64,000 bases of DNA from Maribacter spongiicola (GCF_004364165.1 NZ_SOAY01000015.1:30361-94360), one strand, 5' to 3'. Numbered from the stretch's first letter, positions 7,915-16,969 are shown. Program-made: numbers and translations. Notes: generated by a model from the sequence alone, not told the origin.

Positions 7915-10227
7915 ATGATAAGAGTAAAGTACGCATTTGCGTCAATTTTATTCCTTTTTGCCTCCGTAACTTTTGCACAAGAGGCGGTTACTAAAGAAAA
8001 GGAACCTGGGCACACCAACCAGAGCAAGTTTAAACAATTATATGAAGAGTTCGCTACGCCGAACACGTACCGATCGGCTTCAGGTGCACCCGGACCTGAT
8101 TATTACCAGCAGCAGGCGGATTATGTAATGGATATTCGTTTAGATGATAAAGATGCTAAAATATATGGAACAGAAACCATTACGTATACTAATAATTCGC
8201 CAGATGATTTAGAGTACTTATGGGTGCAGTTAGATCAGAATGTTAGAACAAAAGATTCAAAGGCGTTGTTGAAAAACGGAAGCGGAGTTTCTCTTGGAGA
8301 TTCACCAGAAAAGTTTGTAGGTACGTACATGACAGAATCTTTTGATGGTGGTTTTAATATTGATTACGTAAAAGACGATTCTGGTAAAGCATTACCATTT
8401 ACAGTTAATTTTACGATGATGCGTGTAGATTTACCTACACCGCTTAAAAGTGGAGATAAATTTTCTTTTGATATAAAGTGGAATTATAACATACCTGATC
8501 ATACCGTAAATAGAGCTAGGTCTGGTTACGAGTTTTTTGAGGAAGATGGAAACAGAGCTTATGTAATAGCTCAGTTTTTTCCAAGAATGGCAGTGTATAA
8601 TGATGTAGAAGGATGGCAGAACCACCAATTTTGGGGTAATGGCGAATTCGCACTTCCATTCGGTAATTATGAAGTAAATATTACGGTACCTGCAGATCAT
8701 ATTTTAGATGGTACAGGTCTTCTCCAAAATAGAAAAGAAGTATTTACAAAAGAGATGATGAGCCGTTACGAGCAAGCAAAAAAGTCATATGACAAGCCTG
8801 TAATTATAGTAACGCAAGCAGAAGCGGAAGCTGCAGAAAAAGGATTCTCTGATAAAACAAAAACATGGAAGCTTAAGGCAGAAAATGTTCGTGACTTTGG
8901 TTTTGCAACTTCTAGAAAATTTATTTGGGACATGCAAGCCGTTAAGTTAGGTAGTAGAGATATCATGGCGGTATCGATGTACCCAAAAGAAGGTAACCCA
9001 TTATGGGAAGAGTATTCTACAAAAGCAGTGGCGCATACATTAAGATCGTACTCGGCGCATACTTTTGATTACCCTTACCCTAAAGCAATATCTGTACATG
9101 CCAAAAATCAAGGTATGGAGTACCCAATGATCTGCTGGAACTACGGTAGACCAAATAAAGATGGCACCTATTCTGATAGAACTAAATACGGAATGATCAG
9201 TGTAATTATTCACGAAGTAGGTCATAACTTTTTTCCGATGATCGTAAACTCAGACGAACGTCAATGGGGATGGATGGATGAAGGTCTAGATACTTTTATG
9301 CAGTATATGGCTGAGCAAGAATTCGGTGAAGCCTTCCCAGCGGCAATAGCGCCAAATGATAAATACCCGTCTAGAAGAGGTGATCCTGCGAAAATCGTAC
9401 CTTACATGAGCGGAGATCAAAGTACAATATCACCGATTATGTCCAATCCTGAGAACGTATTTCAGTTAGGTCCTAATGCATATGGTAAGCCGGCAACAGC
9501 TTTAAATATATTGAGAGAAACTGTTATGGGGCGTGAGTTGTTCGACCATGCTTTTAAAACCTATTCTCACCGTTGGAAGTTTAAGCACCCAACACCAGAA
9601 GATTTCTTTAGAACAATGGAAGATGCTTCTGCTGTAGATTTAGATTGGTATTGGAGAGGTTGGTTCTATACAACTGACTATGTTGATCTGGCCGTTAAGG
9701 ATATTAAGAAGTATTATGTAAGCGATCAGCCTAATAAAAAAATGCAAGCGTATTTAGCGGAACGTGGTATTCCAGAATCTAATTTAAGACCAATGGTTTA
9801 CTTAGAGGAGTTCGATGATGCAAATATGGTTGCTCCTGAATTAAAGGATAATTTACCATCAGAATCCTCTAAAACTTTAAAGGAGTTTATGATGGATAAT
9901 ATGACTGCCGCAGAAAGAGCAGCGATAAAAGAACCAAAGTATTTTTACGAAATAACATATAACAGTCCGGGTGGCTTACCAATGCCATTGATCGTTGAGT
10001 ATACGTATGCAGACGGTTCGGTTAAGAATGTAACCTATCCTCCAGAAATTTGGAGAAAGAATAGCAAAGAGGTAAGTATGGTGATATCATCTGTTACTGA
10101 GCTAACTGGGGTGAACATAGATCCTAAAATGGAAACGGCAGATATTGACACCACAAACAATAGCTGGCCGAAGAAAGAGCAAGAGAGCGATTTCGATAAA
10201 ATGAAGGATGGAATTAAAGGAGAATAA
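7915..10227 (+). CDS. M1 family zinc metallopeptidase (aminopeptidase N-like)
   Basis: 770 aa with a signal peptide (ending TFAQ, ~residue 22), so periplasmic or surface-exposed. The M1 zinc site is complete: H433-E434-V-G-H437 with the third ligand E456 exactly 18 residues further on (WMDEGLDTF). The exopeptidase motif appears as G400-M-E402-Y-P, and Y523 in AYGKPA fits the transition-state tyrosine. The N-terminal beta-saddle begins near residue 50. The long C-terminal part (~630-770) ends in a charged tail. It is expected to remove N-terminal residues from peptides, feeding amino-acid uptake. A rho-independent terminator follows the stop codon. Confidence 0.93.
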   Translation: MIRVKYAFASILFLFASVTFAQEAVTKEKEPGHTNQSKFKQLYEEFATPNTYRSASGAPGPDYYQQQADYVMDIRLDDKDAKIYGTETITYTNNSPDDLEYLWVQLDQNVRTKDSKALLKNGSGVSLGDSPEKFVGTYMTESFDGGFNIDYVKDDSGKALPFTVNFTMMRVDLPTPLKSGDKFSFDIKWNYNIPDHTVNRARSGYEFFEEDGNRAYVIAQFFPRMAVYNDVEGWQNHQFWGNGEFALPFGNYEVNITVPADHILDGTGLLQNRKEVFTKEMMSRYEQAKKSYDKPVIIVTQAEAEAAEKGFSDKTKTWKLKAENVRDFGFATSRKFIWDMQAVKLGSRDIMAVSMYPKEGNPLWEEYSTKAVAHTLRSYSAHTFDYPYPKAISVHAKNQGMEYPMICWNYGRPNKDGTYSDRTKYGMISVIIHEVGHNFFPMIVNSDERQWGWMDEGLDTFMQYMAEQEFGEAFPAAIAPNDKYPSRRGDPAKIVPYMSGDQSTISPIMSNPENVFQLGPNAYGKPATALNILRETVMGRELFDHAFKTYSHRWKFKHPTPEDFFRTMEDASAVDLDWYWRGWFYTTDYVDLAVKDIKKYYVSDQPNKKMQAYLAERGIPESNLRPMVYLEEFDDANMVAPELKDNLPSESSKTLKEFMMDNMTAAERAAIKEPKYFYEITYNSPGGLPMPLIVEYTYADGSVKNVTYPPEIWRKNSKEVSMVISSVTELTGVNIDPKMETADIDTTNNSWPKKEQESDFDKMKDGIKGE

Positions 10228-10246
10228 TTAACAAAATATTTATTTC

Positions 10247-10277
10247 AAAAAGCCTCGTATAACAGCGAGGCTTTTTT
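10247..10277 (+). terminator. Rho-independent terminator after the M1 peptidase gene
   Basis: AAAAAGCCTCG (10247-10257), a loop of 8 bases, then CGAGGCTTTTTT. The stem is GC-rich at its core and is followed by a T-run. Confidence 0.9.
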
Positions 10278-10299
10278 AATTTTGGTTACTAAACTTGTT

Positions 10300-10307
10300 T
10301 ATATTTG
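10300..10307 (+). promoter_or_regulatory. Putative -7 box (TATATTTG) for tatA
   Basis: A perfect TAnnTTTG match, with a TTG at 10282-10284 upstream (15-base spacing, shorter than usual). Transcription would start near 10313, so the upstream ATG at 10282 cannot be the start. Confidence 0.5.
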
Positions 10308-10311
10308 TAGT

Positions 10312-10650
10312 ATGATTGCTATGTATTCATTATTTATAAGTGGCGCAGAGATTTTCTTCATTATGTTTATCGTAGTGATGGTATTCGGTGCCGACAAAAT
10401 TCCTGGTATTGCCAAGGGGTTGGGTAAAGGTATGCGTCAACTGAAAGATGCTACCGAAGATATTAAACAAGAAATTCAGAAGAGTGCCGACAAGCAGGGT
10501 ATTGATACTAGTTTCGTTACCGATATCAAAAAAGATATTGATGATATGAAAAAAGACATTAGCTCTGGCTTAGGCAATGACGTTAAAAAGCAAATTAGCG
10601 ACGTTAGTAAAAACATCAATGATGTAACGGGCAGTATCAAGAGAAAGTAA
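10312..10650 (+). CDS. tatA: Sec-independent translocase subunit TatA/TatB-like
   Basis: 112 aa from ATG 10312 (a further ATG at 10321 gives MYSLFISGAEIFFI and is equally plausible; the in-frame ATG at 10282 lies upstream of the -7 box). One N-terminal transmembrane helix (ISGAEIFFIMFIVVMVFGAD) is followed by the TatA hinge K-I-P-G-I-A-K-G-L-G-K-G and a long amphipathic, charged C-terminal helix with KKDI repeats. It forms the pore or recognition component of the twin-arginine export system in the inner membrane. It is separated from the PAP2 gene by only six bases, so the two are cotranscribed. TatA is more likely than TatB because it starts with a short GAEI-type helix. No tatC is present in the window. 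Confidence 0.85.
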   Translation: MIAMYSLFISGAEIFFIMFIVVMVFGADKIPGIAKGLGKGMRQLKDATEDIKQEIQKSADKQGIDTSFVTDIKKDIDDMKKDISSGLGNDVKKQISDVSKNINDVTGSIKRK

Positions 10651-10656
10651 CTTATT

Positions 10657-11232
10657 ATGTTAGATAAGATTTTACAATGGGATCGAGATGCCTTTGTCTA
10701 TCTTAACAGTCTTGGTATTGAGCAGTATGATGTTTTTTGGTCTACGGTCACCAAATTTCCACCTTGGCTTCCCTTATTTGCATTTATTATAATTCTGTTC
10801 TTTGTAAAATTTACGAAGAGAGAAGCTATAACTATGATTTTGACTTTAGTGGTCATGGTCTTTTTTGTGGCAACAGTAACAGATTTGACCAAAAATGTAG
10901 TGGCCCGTTTACGACCAAACAATGACGAAGAAATAAATACGCTGATTAGAATATTAAGAAGTCCGTCAGGCTTCAGCTTTTTCTCAGGTCACGCTTCATC
11001 ATCCTTTTCTGTCATCACCATAACGGTACTTTTTTTAAGACGAAAATTTAAATGGGTATACCTATTTTATATTTGGCCTATATTATTTGCAATGAGTAGA
11101 GTGTACGTAGGGGTACATTTTCCTATCGATTTAATTGTAGGAGCTTTGGTAGGTATTATATCGGCTTGGTTGTTCTATAGATTGTACGGTTTACTTATTT
11201 CACCCTACTTAAAGTCAGTCCATCACGTATAG
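10657..11232 (+). CDS. PAP2 family membrane phosphatase
   Basis: 191 aa. All three motifs of the PAP2 phosphatase superfamily are present: K79-x6-R86-P87 (KNVVARLRP), S110-G111-H112 (FFSGHASS) and S147-R148-x5-H154 (SRVYVGVHFPID). Hydrophobic segments at ~38-50, 58-75, 117-127, 133-146 and 157-180 fit a polytopic inner-membrane enzyme with a periplasmic active site, such as an undecaprenyl-diphosphate or phosphatidylglycerol-phosphate phosphatase. The substrate cannot be told from sequence. It follows tatA closely in one transcription unit, and its 3' end overlaps the convergent O-methyltransferase gene by 38 bases. Confidence 0.88.
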   Translation: MLDKILQWDRDAFVYLNSLGIEQYDVFWSTVTKFPPWLPLFAFIIILFFVKFTKREAITMILTLVVMVFFVATVTDLTKNVVARLRPNNDEEINTLIRILRSPSGFSFFSGHASSSFSVITITVLFLRRKFKWVYLFYIWPILFAMSRVYVGVHFPIDLIVGALVGIISAWLFYRLYGLLISPYLKSVHHV

Positions 11233-11836
11233 GCAGTAATACCGTTTCTAAAAGCGGATGTTCACTTAGTTTCTTGTTATAGTCCAACAATACCTTCGTA
11301 GTAACATCTTTAGGGTCTAAGGGCTCAACCACTTTACCAGACCACAAAACATTATCAGAAAGTATTACAGACCCAGATTTGGTTTTTGGCAAAACAGCTT
11401 CTAAGTATTTGTCATACTGTTTTTTTTCTGCATCAATAAAAATAAGGTCGAAAGTAATATCCATTTTGGGGATGATATCAAGCGCATTGCCCACATGCTG
11501 AATAATTTGAGAACCGTAATCGCTTTGATCAAAAAAGGAGCGCTGAATCTGTTCCAGTTCTGCATTGACATCTATGGTATGCAATTGTCCGTTTTTCGGT
11601 AGTCCTTCAGCAAGGCATAAAGCAGAATACCCCGTGTAAGTGCCAATTTCAAGAATATTGGTCGGGTTTATCAATTTAGAAAGTAAACTTAGAACACGAC
11701 CCTGAAAATGTCCGGTAAGCATACGGGGTTGTATGACCTTTAAATGCGTTTCTCGTGTAAGCTCCTGTAATAATTTAGGTTCAGCCTGTGAATTATCGGC
11801 TAAATAGCTTTCTAAAAGAGGTGATAAAAAATGCAT
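11195..11836 (-). CDS. Class I SAM-dependent O-methyltransferase
   Basis: 213 aa, the usual size for the cation-dependent catechol/caffeoyl-CoA O-methyltransferase family (Methyltransf_3). The SAM-binding motif I is E63-I-G-T-Y-T-G-Y. The metal-binding acids fit D135 (LIFIDAEKK) and D161-N162 (ILSDNVLW). Motif GNALDIIP lies between them. Substrate is probably a small phenolic or hydroxylated molecule; none can be assigned. It is transcribed alone on the minus strand, and its tail overlaps the end of the PAP2 gene. A -7 box lies immediately upstream. Confidence 0.9.
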   Translation of the reverse strand: MHFLSPLLESYLADNSQAEPKLLQELTRETHLKVIQPRMLTGHFQGRVLSLLSKLINPTNILEIGTYTGYSALCLAEGLPKNGQLHTIDVNAELEQIQRSFFDQSDYGSQIIQHVGNALDIIPKMDITFDLIFIDAEKKQYDKYLEAVLPKTKSGSVILSDNVLWSGKVVEPLDPKDVTTKVLLDYNKKLSEHPLLETVLLPIRDGLTLSRVK

Positions 11837-11849
11837 GCGTTTCTTTTTG

Positions 11850-11857
11850 CAAAAATA
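11850..11857 (-). promoter_or_regulatory. Putative -7 box (TATTTTTG) for the O-methyltransferase gene
   Basis: A perfect TAnnTTTG on the minus strand, 14 bases from the ATG at 11836. It implies a very short leader of about 7 bases. Confidence 0.45.
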
Positions 11858-11899
11858 GGGTTTTAAGCCTTAATTTAATGGACTGAAAAGAGTAGAGCA

Positions 11900-12370
11900 A
11901 TGAATAATGAAATTACGATTAGAGAAGCGGTAAAAAGTGATATACCTGTTTTGTTGCAACATGAGCAAGAAGTGGTGAAAGCAGAGCGCCCGATGGATCC
12001 AACGATTAGAGATAGCGGAGTAAAATATTACGATTTAGATGCTTTGATAGAAAACCCAAGGGCAACTGTTATGGTTGCATGTGATGGAGATAAAATTGTA
12101 GCTACCGGTTATGCATTAGAGAAACCGGCAAGGACCTATTTGGATCATGAGACTTTTGCCTATTTAGGTTTTATGTACACCGATCCCGAATATAGAGGTA
12201 AAGGTATAAATGGTAAAATTGTAAGTGCCTTGCAAGATTGGTCTACAAACGCAGGTTTAACTGAAATTCGTTTGCATGTATATACTGAGAACGAGCCTGC
12301 GATAAGAGCTTATGAGAAAAAAGGATTTAAAAGGCATATGATAGAAATGCGATTAAGAACAGAATCGTAG
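11900..12370 (+). CDS. GNAT family N-acetyltransferase
   Basis: 156 aa. A GNAT fold is indicated by IREAVKSDIPVLLQHE at the N terminus, the beta4 strand AYLGFMYTDP, the acetyl-CoA pyrophosphate loop Y-R99-G-K-G-I-N-G (residues 98-105), and the C-terminal ENEPAIRAYEKKGFKRH that is typical of beta6-alpha4 in this family. It transfers an acetyl group from acetyl-CoA to an amine that cannot be identified. It stands alone, divergent from the O-methyltransferase gene and 65 bases ahead of kynureninase. Confidence 0.88.
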   Translation: MNNEITIREAVKSDIPVLLQHEQEVVKAERPMDPTIRDSGVKYYDLDALIENPRATVMVACDGDKIVATGYALEKPARTYLDHETFAYLGFMYTDPEYRGKGINGKIVSALQDWSTNAGLTEIRLHVYTENEPAIRAYEKKGFKRHMIEMRLRTES

Positions 12371-12435
12371 TACCCATTTATTGAATAGAGCTTATAAAAT
12401 CATAGGCTTATGATTACTTTTATACAAAATTAGCT

Positions 12436-13704
12436 ATGGAATTCAAAAATACGTTGGCGTTTGCACAATCGTTAGATGCAAAAGACAACTTAAAAACATA
12501 CAGAGATGAGTTTCTTTTTCCGAAAATCAACGGGAAAGAAGTTATCTATTTTACAGGAAACTCTTTAGGGCTACAGCCAAAACGAACCAAGTCTTTTGTA
12601 GATGAGGTGATGAAAGATTGGGCAGAATTAGCCGTAGAAGGGCATTTTTATGCAGAGAAACCATGGTGGGACTATCATGAGCGTTTAGCAGCACCCTTGG
12701 CAAAAGTGGTTGGAGCATTACCGGAAGAAGTTTCGGTAATGAATACCTTGACCGTAAACCTTCACTTGTTGATGGTTTCTTTCTATAATCCTACAAAAAA
12801 GAGATTTAAGATTCTGTGTGAAGAAAAGGCTTTTCCTAGTGATCAATATATGTTTCAAAGTCAGGTTCGTTTTCATGGTTTAGACCCGGAAGAAACCATT
12901 GTTGAGATTAAGAAACGCGATGGAGAACATCATTGGAGAACAGAAGATATACTTGAGAAAATTAATGAATTAGGTGATGAGCTAGCATTAGTTTTAATAG
13001 GCGGAGTAAATTATTACAACGGTCAGGTGATGGATATGGAAACTATTACAAAAGCCGGAAAAGCAGCAGGCGCCAATGTAGGCTGGGATCTAGCGCATGC
13101 TGTTGGTAATGTAGAACTGAAATTGCATGATTGGGATGCAGATTTTGCATCATGGTGTAGCTACAAGTATATGAATAGCGGACCAGGAAACGCATCTGGA
13201 ATTTTCGTCAATAAAAAACACTTGAATAAGAAAGATATTCAACGGTTTGAAGGTTGGTGGGGAACAAAGAAAGAAACTCGTTTTCTTATGAAACCAGAAT
13301 TTGAGCCCATGGATAATGCCGACGCTTGGCAAATAAGTAATGCACCTATTTTATCGGTAGCACCTTATTTAGCATCGCTTACGATGTTTGAAGAAGTGGG
13401 GATGCAAAAACTGATTGAGAAGAGAAAATTAATCGTTTCATACCTGGAGTATATTTTACACGAAATAGATAAAGAAGTAGATAGTTCTTTTGAAATTATC
13501 ACTCCGGAAGATAGAGGCTGTCAGTTATCAGTTTTCTTACACGGACAAGGAAAATCTCTGTTCAATTATTTAATGGAAAATGGCGTAGTAACCGATTGGC
13601 GCGAACCAAATGTAATTCGTTTGGCACCAGCACCTTTTTATTCTACCTATGAAGATATGTACCGTTTCGGTCAAATTTTAAAAGCAGGAGTTTTAGCAAA
13701 TTAA
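12436..13704 (+). CDS. kynU: Kynureninase
   Basis: 422 aa, the expected length. A PLP fold type I enzyme that splits kynurenine (or 3-hydroxykynurenine) into anthranilate (or 3-hydroxyanthranilate) and alanine. The Schiff-base lysine is K244 in the family motif CSYKYMNSGPG. Other hallmarks are TGNSLGLQPK at ~37-46, NTLTVNLHLLM at ~112-122, GWDLAHAVGN (the PLP-aspartate segment, ~217-226), and RFEGWWG near residue 272. Kynurenine 3-monooxygenase is encoded ~36 kb further on (49795-51138), which supports function on 3-hydroxykynurenine in tryptophan catabolism or NAD synthesis. The following MFS gene may be cotranscribed, but a repeat-rich 143-bp gap separates them. Confidence 0.95.
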   Translation: MEFKNTLAFAQSLDAKDNLKTYRDEFLFPKINGKEVIYFTGNSLGLQPKRTKSFVDEVMKDWAELAVEGHFYAEKPWWDYHERLAAPLAKVVGALPEEVSVMNTLTVNLHLLMVSFYNPTKKRFKILCEEKAFPSDQYMFQSQVRFHGLDPEETIVEIKKRDGEHHWRTEDILEKINELGDELALVLIGGVNYYNGQVMDMETITKAGKAAGANVGWDLAHAVGNVELKLHDWDADFASWCSYKYMNSGPGNASGIFVNKKHLNKKDIQRFEGWWGTKKETRFLMKPEFEPMDNADAWQISNAPILSVAPYLASLTMFEEVGMQKLIEKRKLIVSYLEYILHEIDKEVDSSFEIITPEDRGCQLSVFLHGQGKSLFNYLMENGVVTDWREPNVIRLAPAPFYSTYEDMYRFGQILKAGVLAN

Positions 13705-13762
13705 AATTTCATAGAATTTAGAATTTAGAGAAAATAGAAAATAGAAAGTTTTTTTAAATTTT

Positions 13763-13828
13763 AACCAACAACCAACAACCAACAACCAACAACGGACAAC
13801 CAACACCTGTGCTGAGCGTAGCCGAAGC
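13763..13828. repeat. AACCAAC microsatellite and dispersed-type motif
   Basis: Four perfect copies of the 7-bp unit AACCAAC (13763-13790) are followed by ACAACCAACACC and then by CTGAGCGTAGCCGAAG (about 13812-13827), after which CAACCAACAACC resumes. The segment CTGAGCGTAGxCGAAG is a motif I recall as scattered between genes in many Bacteroidota genomes. Just upstream, 13711-13750 is also low-complexity (ATAGAATTTAGAATTTAG). No gene fits here. Confidence 0.7.
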
Positions 13829-13847
13829 AACCAACAACCAATTCTAG

Positions 13848-14996
13848 ATGAAGTCATTACGGTTAATTTTAGGGAATGCTAGATACTTCGGTCCCTCGTG
13901 GGTTTTCACAAGTATTAATATACTTTTTGGTACATGGGCAATCTATATACCTGCAGTAAAAGATGCTTTAGAAATCAGTAAATCTGAATTAGGGATCGCT
14001 ATTTTCTTTTTGGCATTGGGTGTATTTACTGTTTTTCCTTTTGCTTCTGGTATCGTTAATAGGGTAGGTGTAGGTAAAGCCACTTTTTATGGTGTAATGA
14101 TGAGCTGTACCGCGGCTATGTTGCCCTTATTAGCACCTGATTATTATGTGTTGATGGTGGCATTATTTCTTTTTGGAGCGGCAAACGGTATTACAGATAT
14201 CGCTATGAATACTTTGGTAACCGAGATCGAAAAAAAAGACAAGGTAAAGTTTATGGCAGCTTCCCACGGTTTTTTCAGTCTAGGTGGAGTATTGGCAGGG
14301 TTGGGCAGTTTTTTAATTGGTCCGTTATCAAATCCCGTATTGCACATGACTATAGCAGTGTTACTGGTTTTGGTAGTCAATATAAAATTCAAGAATCAAT
14401 ATTTTTCTGAAGTTGCCGAAGAAATAGAAAATGAACCATTTAGTTTTGGTTTGCTAAAACCATTGTTGTTATTAGGACTTATTTCCTTTATGGCAATGGG
14501 GAGTGAAGGTGCCATTGTGGACTGGAGCGGATTGTACCTAAAAGAAATTGCACTTGCACCGGAAGCTTTATGGGGATTAGGATTTTTAGGATTTCAAATT
14601 ACCATGACCTTGGGTCGCTTTTTAGGCGATGGTATCAGCGATAAAATTGGTTCGGTTAAAATAGTCGCGCTAGGGGCTATTCTCGCAATACTAGGTTATT
14701 TTTTGGTGCTTACCGGAAACATCAATTTAAGCATCATAGGTTTTGCTTTGAACGGATTAGGTTTTTCAGTAATGGTCCCCGAAGTATTTAGAATAGGAGG
14801 AAATGTAAAAGGAATAGATTCCTCAAAGGGCATAGCATTTATTGCAGGAGCAGGGTATGCTGGGTTTTTATGTGCCCCACCAATTTTAGGGTTTTTGGCA
14901 GAGCATTACAGTCTAAGTAGAAGCTTTGTAGTACTGTTGGCATGCGCATTCTTAATTCTATTATTTACACTTTTACTAAAAAGAAAAAAGGCGTAG
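13848..14996 (+). CDS. MFS transporter (YbjJ/FucP-like)
   Basis: 382 aa with about 12 predicted hydrophobic helices. Features of the major facilitator superfamily: an N-terminal helix pair, a conserved loop (SGIVNRVGVGKATFYGV) between helices 2 and 3, and GRFLGDGISDKIGSVK, the equivalent loop in the second half. The overall pattern (SHGFFSLGGVLAGLG, IVDWSGLYL) resembles the YbjJ-type group of sugar or small-molecule permeases. The substrate is not predictable. It lies 143 bp downstream of kynureninase on the same strand; an association with kynurenine metabolites is possible but unsupported. Confidence 0.85.
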   Translation: MKSLRLILGNARYFGPSWVFTSINILFGTWAIYIPAVKDALEISKSELGIAIFFLALGVFTVFPFASGIVNRVGVGKATFYGVMMSCTAAMLPLLAPDYYVLMVALFLFGAANGITDIAMNTLVTEIEKKDKVKFMAASHGFFSLGGVLAGLGSFLIGPLSNPVLHMTIAVLLVLVVNIKFKNQYFSEVAEEIENEPFSFGLLKPLLLLGLISFMAMGSEGAIVDWSGLYLKEIALAPEALWGLGFLGFQITMTLGRFLGDGISDKIGSVKIVALGAILAILGYFLVLTGNINLSIIGFALNGLGFSVMVPEVFRIGGNVKGIDSSKGIAFIAGAGYAGFLCAPPILGFLAEHYSLSRSFVVLLACAFLILLFTLLLKRKKA

Positions 14997-15002
14997 CTCT
15001 GC

Positions 15003-16168
15003 TTAGTTTTTAATATTACTCCGGATTTTAAATTCGCTGTTGGGGTCTTGTACTTTCTCAATAAAATCTAGCATCTCATCAGTTAACAGTAATTGGTTTT
15101 GTGCATTCCAGTAACTCTGGTCGTAGGGGTAGTTTATTTTAAATAGATCTTTTGATGTGCTCACGTTTTTCTTGACTTCAAAGTCGCCTTCGTTATCAGA
15201 TGTGGTTAGAATGAAGGATACATCGTAGTATGAAGTATATGAATTTTTCTTGTCTGTCTGCTCAACTCTTACATCATACTTGGCAGAGGTTATGTAGTAC
15301 TTGTTAGTGTTAGATGATATAGAAAGTAATATCTCTTTATTGTATGAAATTGTTCTGTATTTAGTATTTGCATTTTCAGAAAAAGGTTTTTTTTCTAACG
15401 CTACTTGCATTTTAAAATGTTCCATAGCATAGTTTTCAGTATTAATAGTGTAATGACCCGAAAAATTCTCATTTTCAATTGAAGGTTTGGACTGAAAGTT
15501 TAGATTAACTTTTTTACCATTGTCAAAAGTAGCTTCACTTAAAATAAAATCATCTCCTGTGGCATTCACTGGAATTAAATCCATAAACAAACCATAAAAC
15601 GATTGAAAAATAAAATACACGTCATTTTCATCTCGTACCAATCCTACTTTACGCATATTGGTTAACTCTACATTAAAATCTTTTTTGTCGGGATCAATAT
15701 CTTTGGTATACAATAGTGTTCTTCTTTCTAGCTTTCCTTGTATGTCTTGTATACGGGTAATTTCACCATTATAGCGTAATACACCTCTCAATAAAAACTT
15801 CTCCTTATAAGGGTAGATTGGATAATTAGATTCAATTGAATCTCTTACTTTTTGCCAGAGCGTTTTTTCATTTGTAACGGTTACTTCATTTAATTCTAAT
15901 ACACTTTTGTTAAGGTAGATGGTATCCTTTGCTTTTTGAGAAGTGGTTGTAAGTTTATCATACCCAACGCTGTAAACGATAATAGAATCTAAACTCGAAG
16001 AGAACTGAAAACGACCATCAGAGTTGGTCATCGTATGGTCTTTACTATTGTAAATTCCGACAAATTCTAAAGGAGAATTGTCTGCGCTATCTAAAACAAT
16101 AGCGCTAGTATTGTTTTGAGCATGGCTGAAAAAAGAAAAAAAAGTAATGGGAATAGTGAGAGTTTCAT
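15003..16168 (-). CDS. CarboxypepD_reg-like exported protein with frameshift in the signal peptide
   Basis: The uninterrupted frame from internal ATG 16031 gives 342 aa (MTNSDGRFQF), but coding sequence clearly extends further: in the same frame, upstream bases encode SHAQNNTSAIVLDSADNS with no start codon before a stop. An ATG at 16168 opens a perfect signal-peptide start (MKLSLFPLLF) in a different frame. Adding one T to the T8 run (complement of 16136-16143) joins them into MKLSLFPLLFFSFFSHAQNN. Residues ~22-100 are a carboxypeptidase-regulatory-like sandwich ending in ELNEVTVTNE; the remaining ~280 residues are a beta-rich domain of unknown function. This could be a sequencing or assembly slip, phase variation, transcriptional slippage or a real pseudogene. 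It lies 43 bases after the lipoprotein gene on the same strand. Confidence 0.72.
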
Positions 16169-16211
16169 GATTGGTGAGTTAGTTCTGAACAATATCAAAC
16201 TCCGTACCGAA

Positions 16212-16898
16212 TTATTTCACCTCAACACCTGTAAAGAAAAGAGAGAAATCAGCATCTGGTCTTTTGTGCATCATGCTAATATTCAATCCGTTTATCGTTT
16301 TATAATCTTCCCAAGTGGTAGTCATATTAGGTTCAGACTGATTTTCTTTTCTGTACACCCATTCTTTGATGATAAAATCATCACCAAAATAATAATCGTA
16401 AGCATCACCGGGCGTGTAACCACCATCATTTGAATATACCGTGGTCAATTTATGCATGGTAGATTTGCTGATTGGGGCTTCTACACCTTCGGTATGTTTG
16501 TAGGTAAAACTTTTTTGATCCCATACCAATTGGTAAGGTGCTAGTAGCCAGAATTTATCATTTACGAATCCGCCATCAGTTGCGGTCATGGTACTATCCA
16601 CGGCTTTGCGGTTATAGGTAATGGTGTCTTGTCTGGTCATCATAGTAACTTCGTTAGACGATGTTTTCCATAACCAAGTACGTTCAAAATGCTCGTCATC
16701 TCGGTCTACATTAAAGGTAAACTTAATACTTTTTACATCTTTCCAGTTTTCGAATCCGTTAGCATTTGCGATTTTTTCAAGAACTGTCAATTCCGTATCT
16801 TCGACGACAGCAATTGTAGGCTTTTTTTGGTCGGTTTTACATGCTGTAAAAACACTCGATATAAGAACGGAAAGAATAATTAATTTTTTCATTTTCAA
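16212..16898 (-). CDS. Lipoprotein of unknown function
   Basis: 228 aa. The N terminus MKMKKLIILSVLISSVFTAC has a lipobox with the acylated cysteine at residue 20 (an ATG two codons later is an alternative start). The mature part is rich in Trp, Asp and Thr with short beta strands (IKFTFNVDRDDEHFERTW, KFWLLAPYQLVWDQ, TTTWEDYKTINGLNI). This pattern recalls outer-membrane lipoprotein-sorting-like (LolA-type) sandwich folds, but no diagnostic motif was found. It probably sits in the outer or inner membrane facing the periplasm. It shares a 71-bp divergent spacer with the sigma-factor gene at 16970 and precedes the frameshifted CarboxypepD_reg gene. Confidence 0.78.
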   Translation of the reverse strand: MKMKKLIILSVLISSVFTACKTDQKKPTIAVVEDTELTVLEKIANANGFENWKDVKSIKFTFNVDRDDEHFERTWLWKTSSNEVTMMTRQDTITYNRKAVDSTMTATDGGFVNDKFWLLAPYQLVWDQKSFTYKHTEGVEAPISKSTMHKLTTVYSNDGGYTPGDAYDYYFGDDFIIKEWVYRKENQSEPNMTTTWEDYKTINGLNISMMHKRPDADFSLFFTGVEVK

Positions 16899-16969
16899 CA
16901 GATTTCAAGTAAATATATCAATTACAGTATCTTTAACCTACTTTTATTTTTTGTAAACCATCTATCGAA

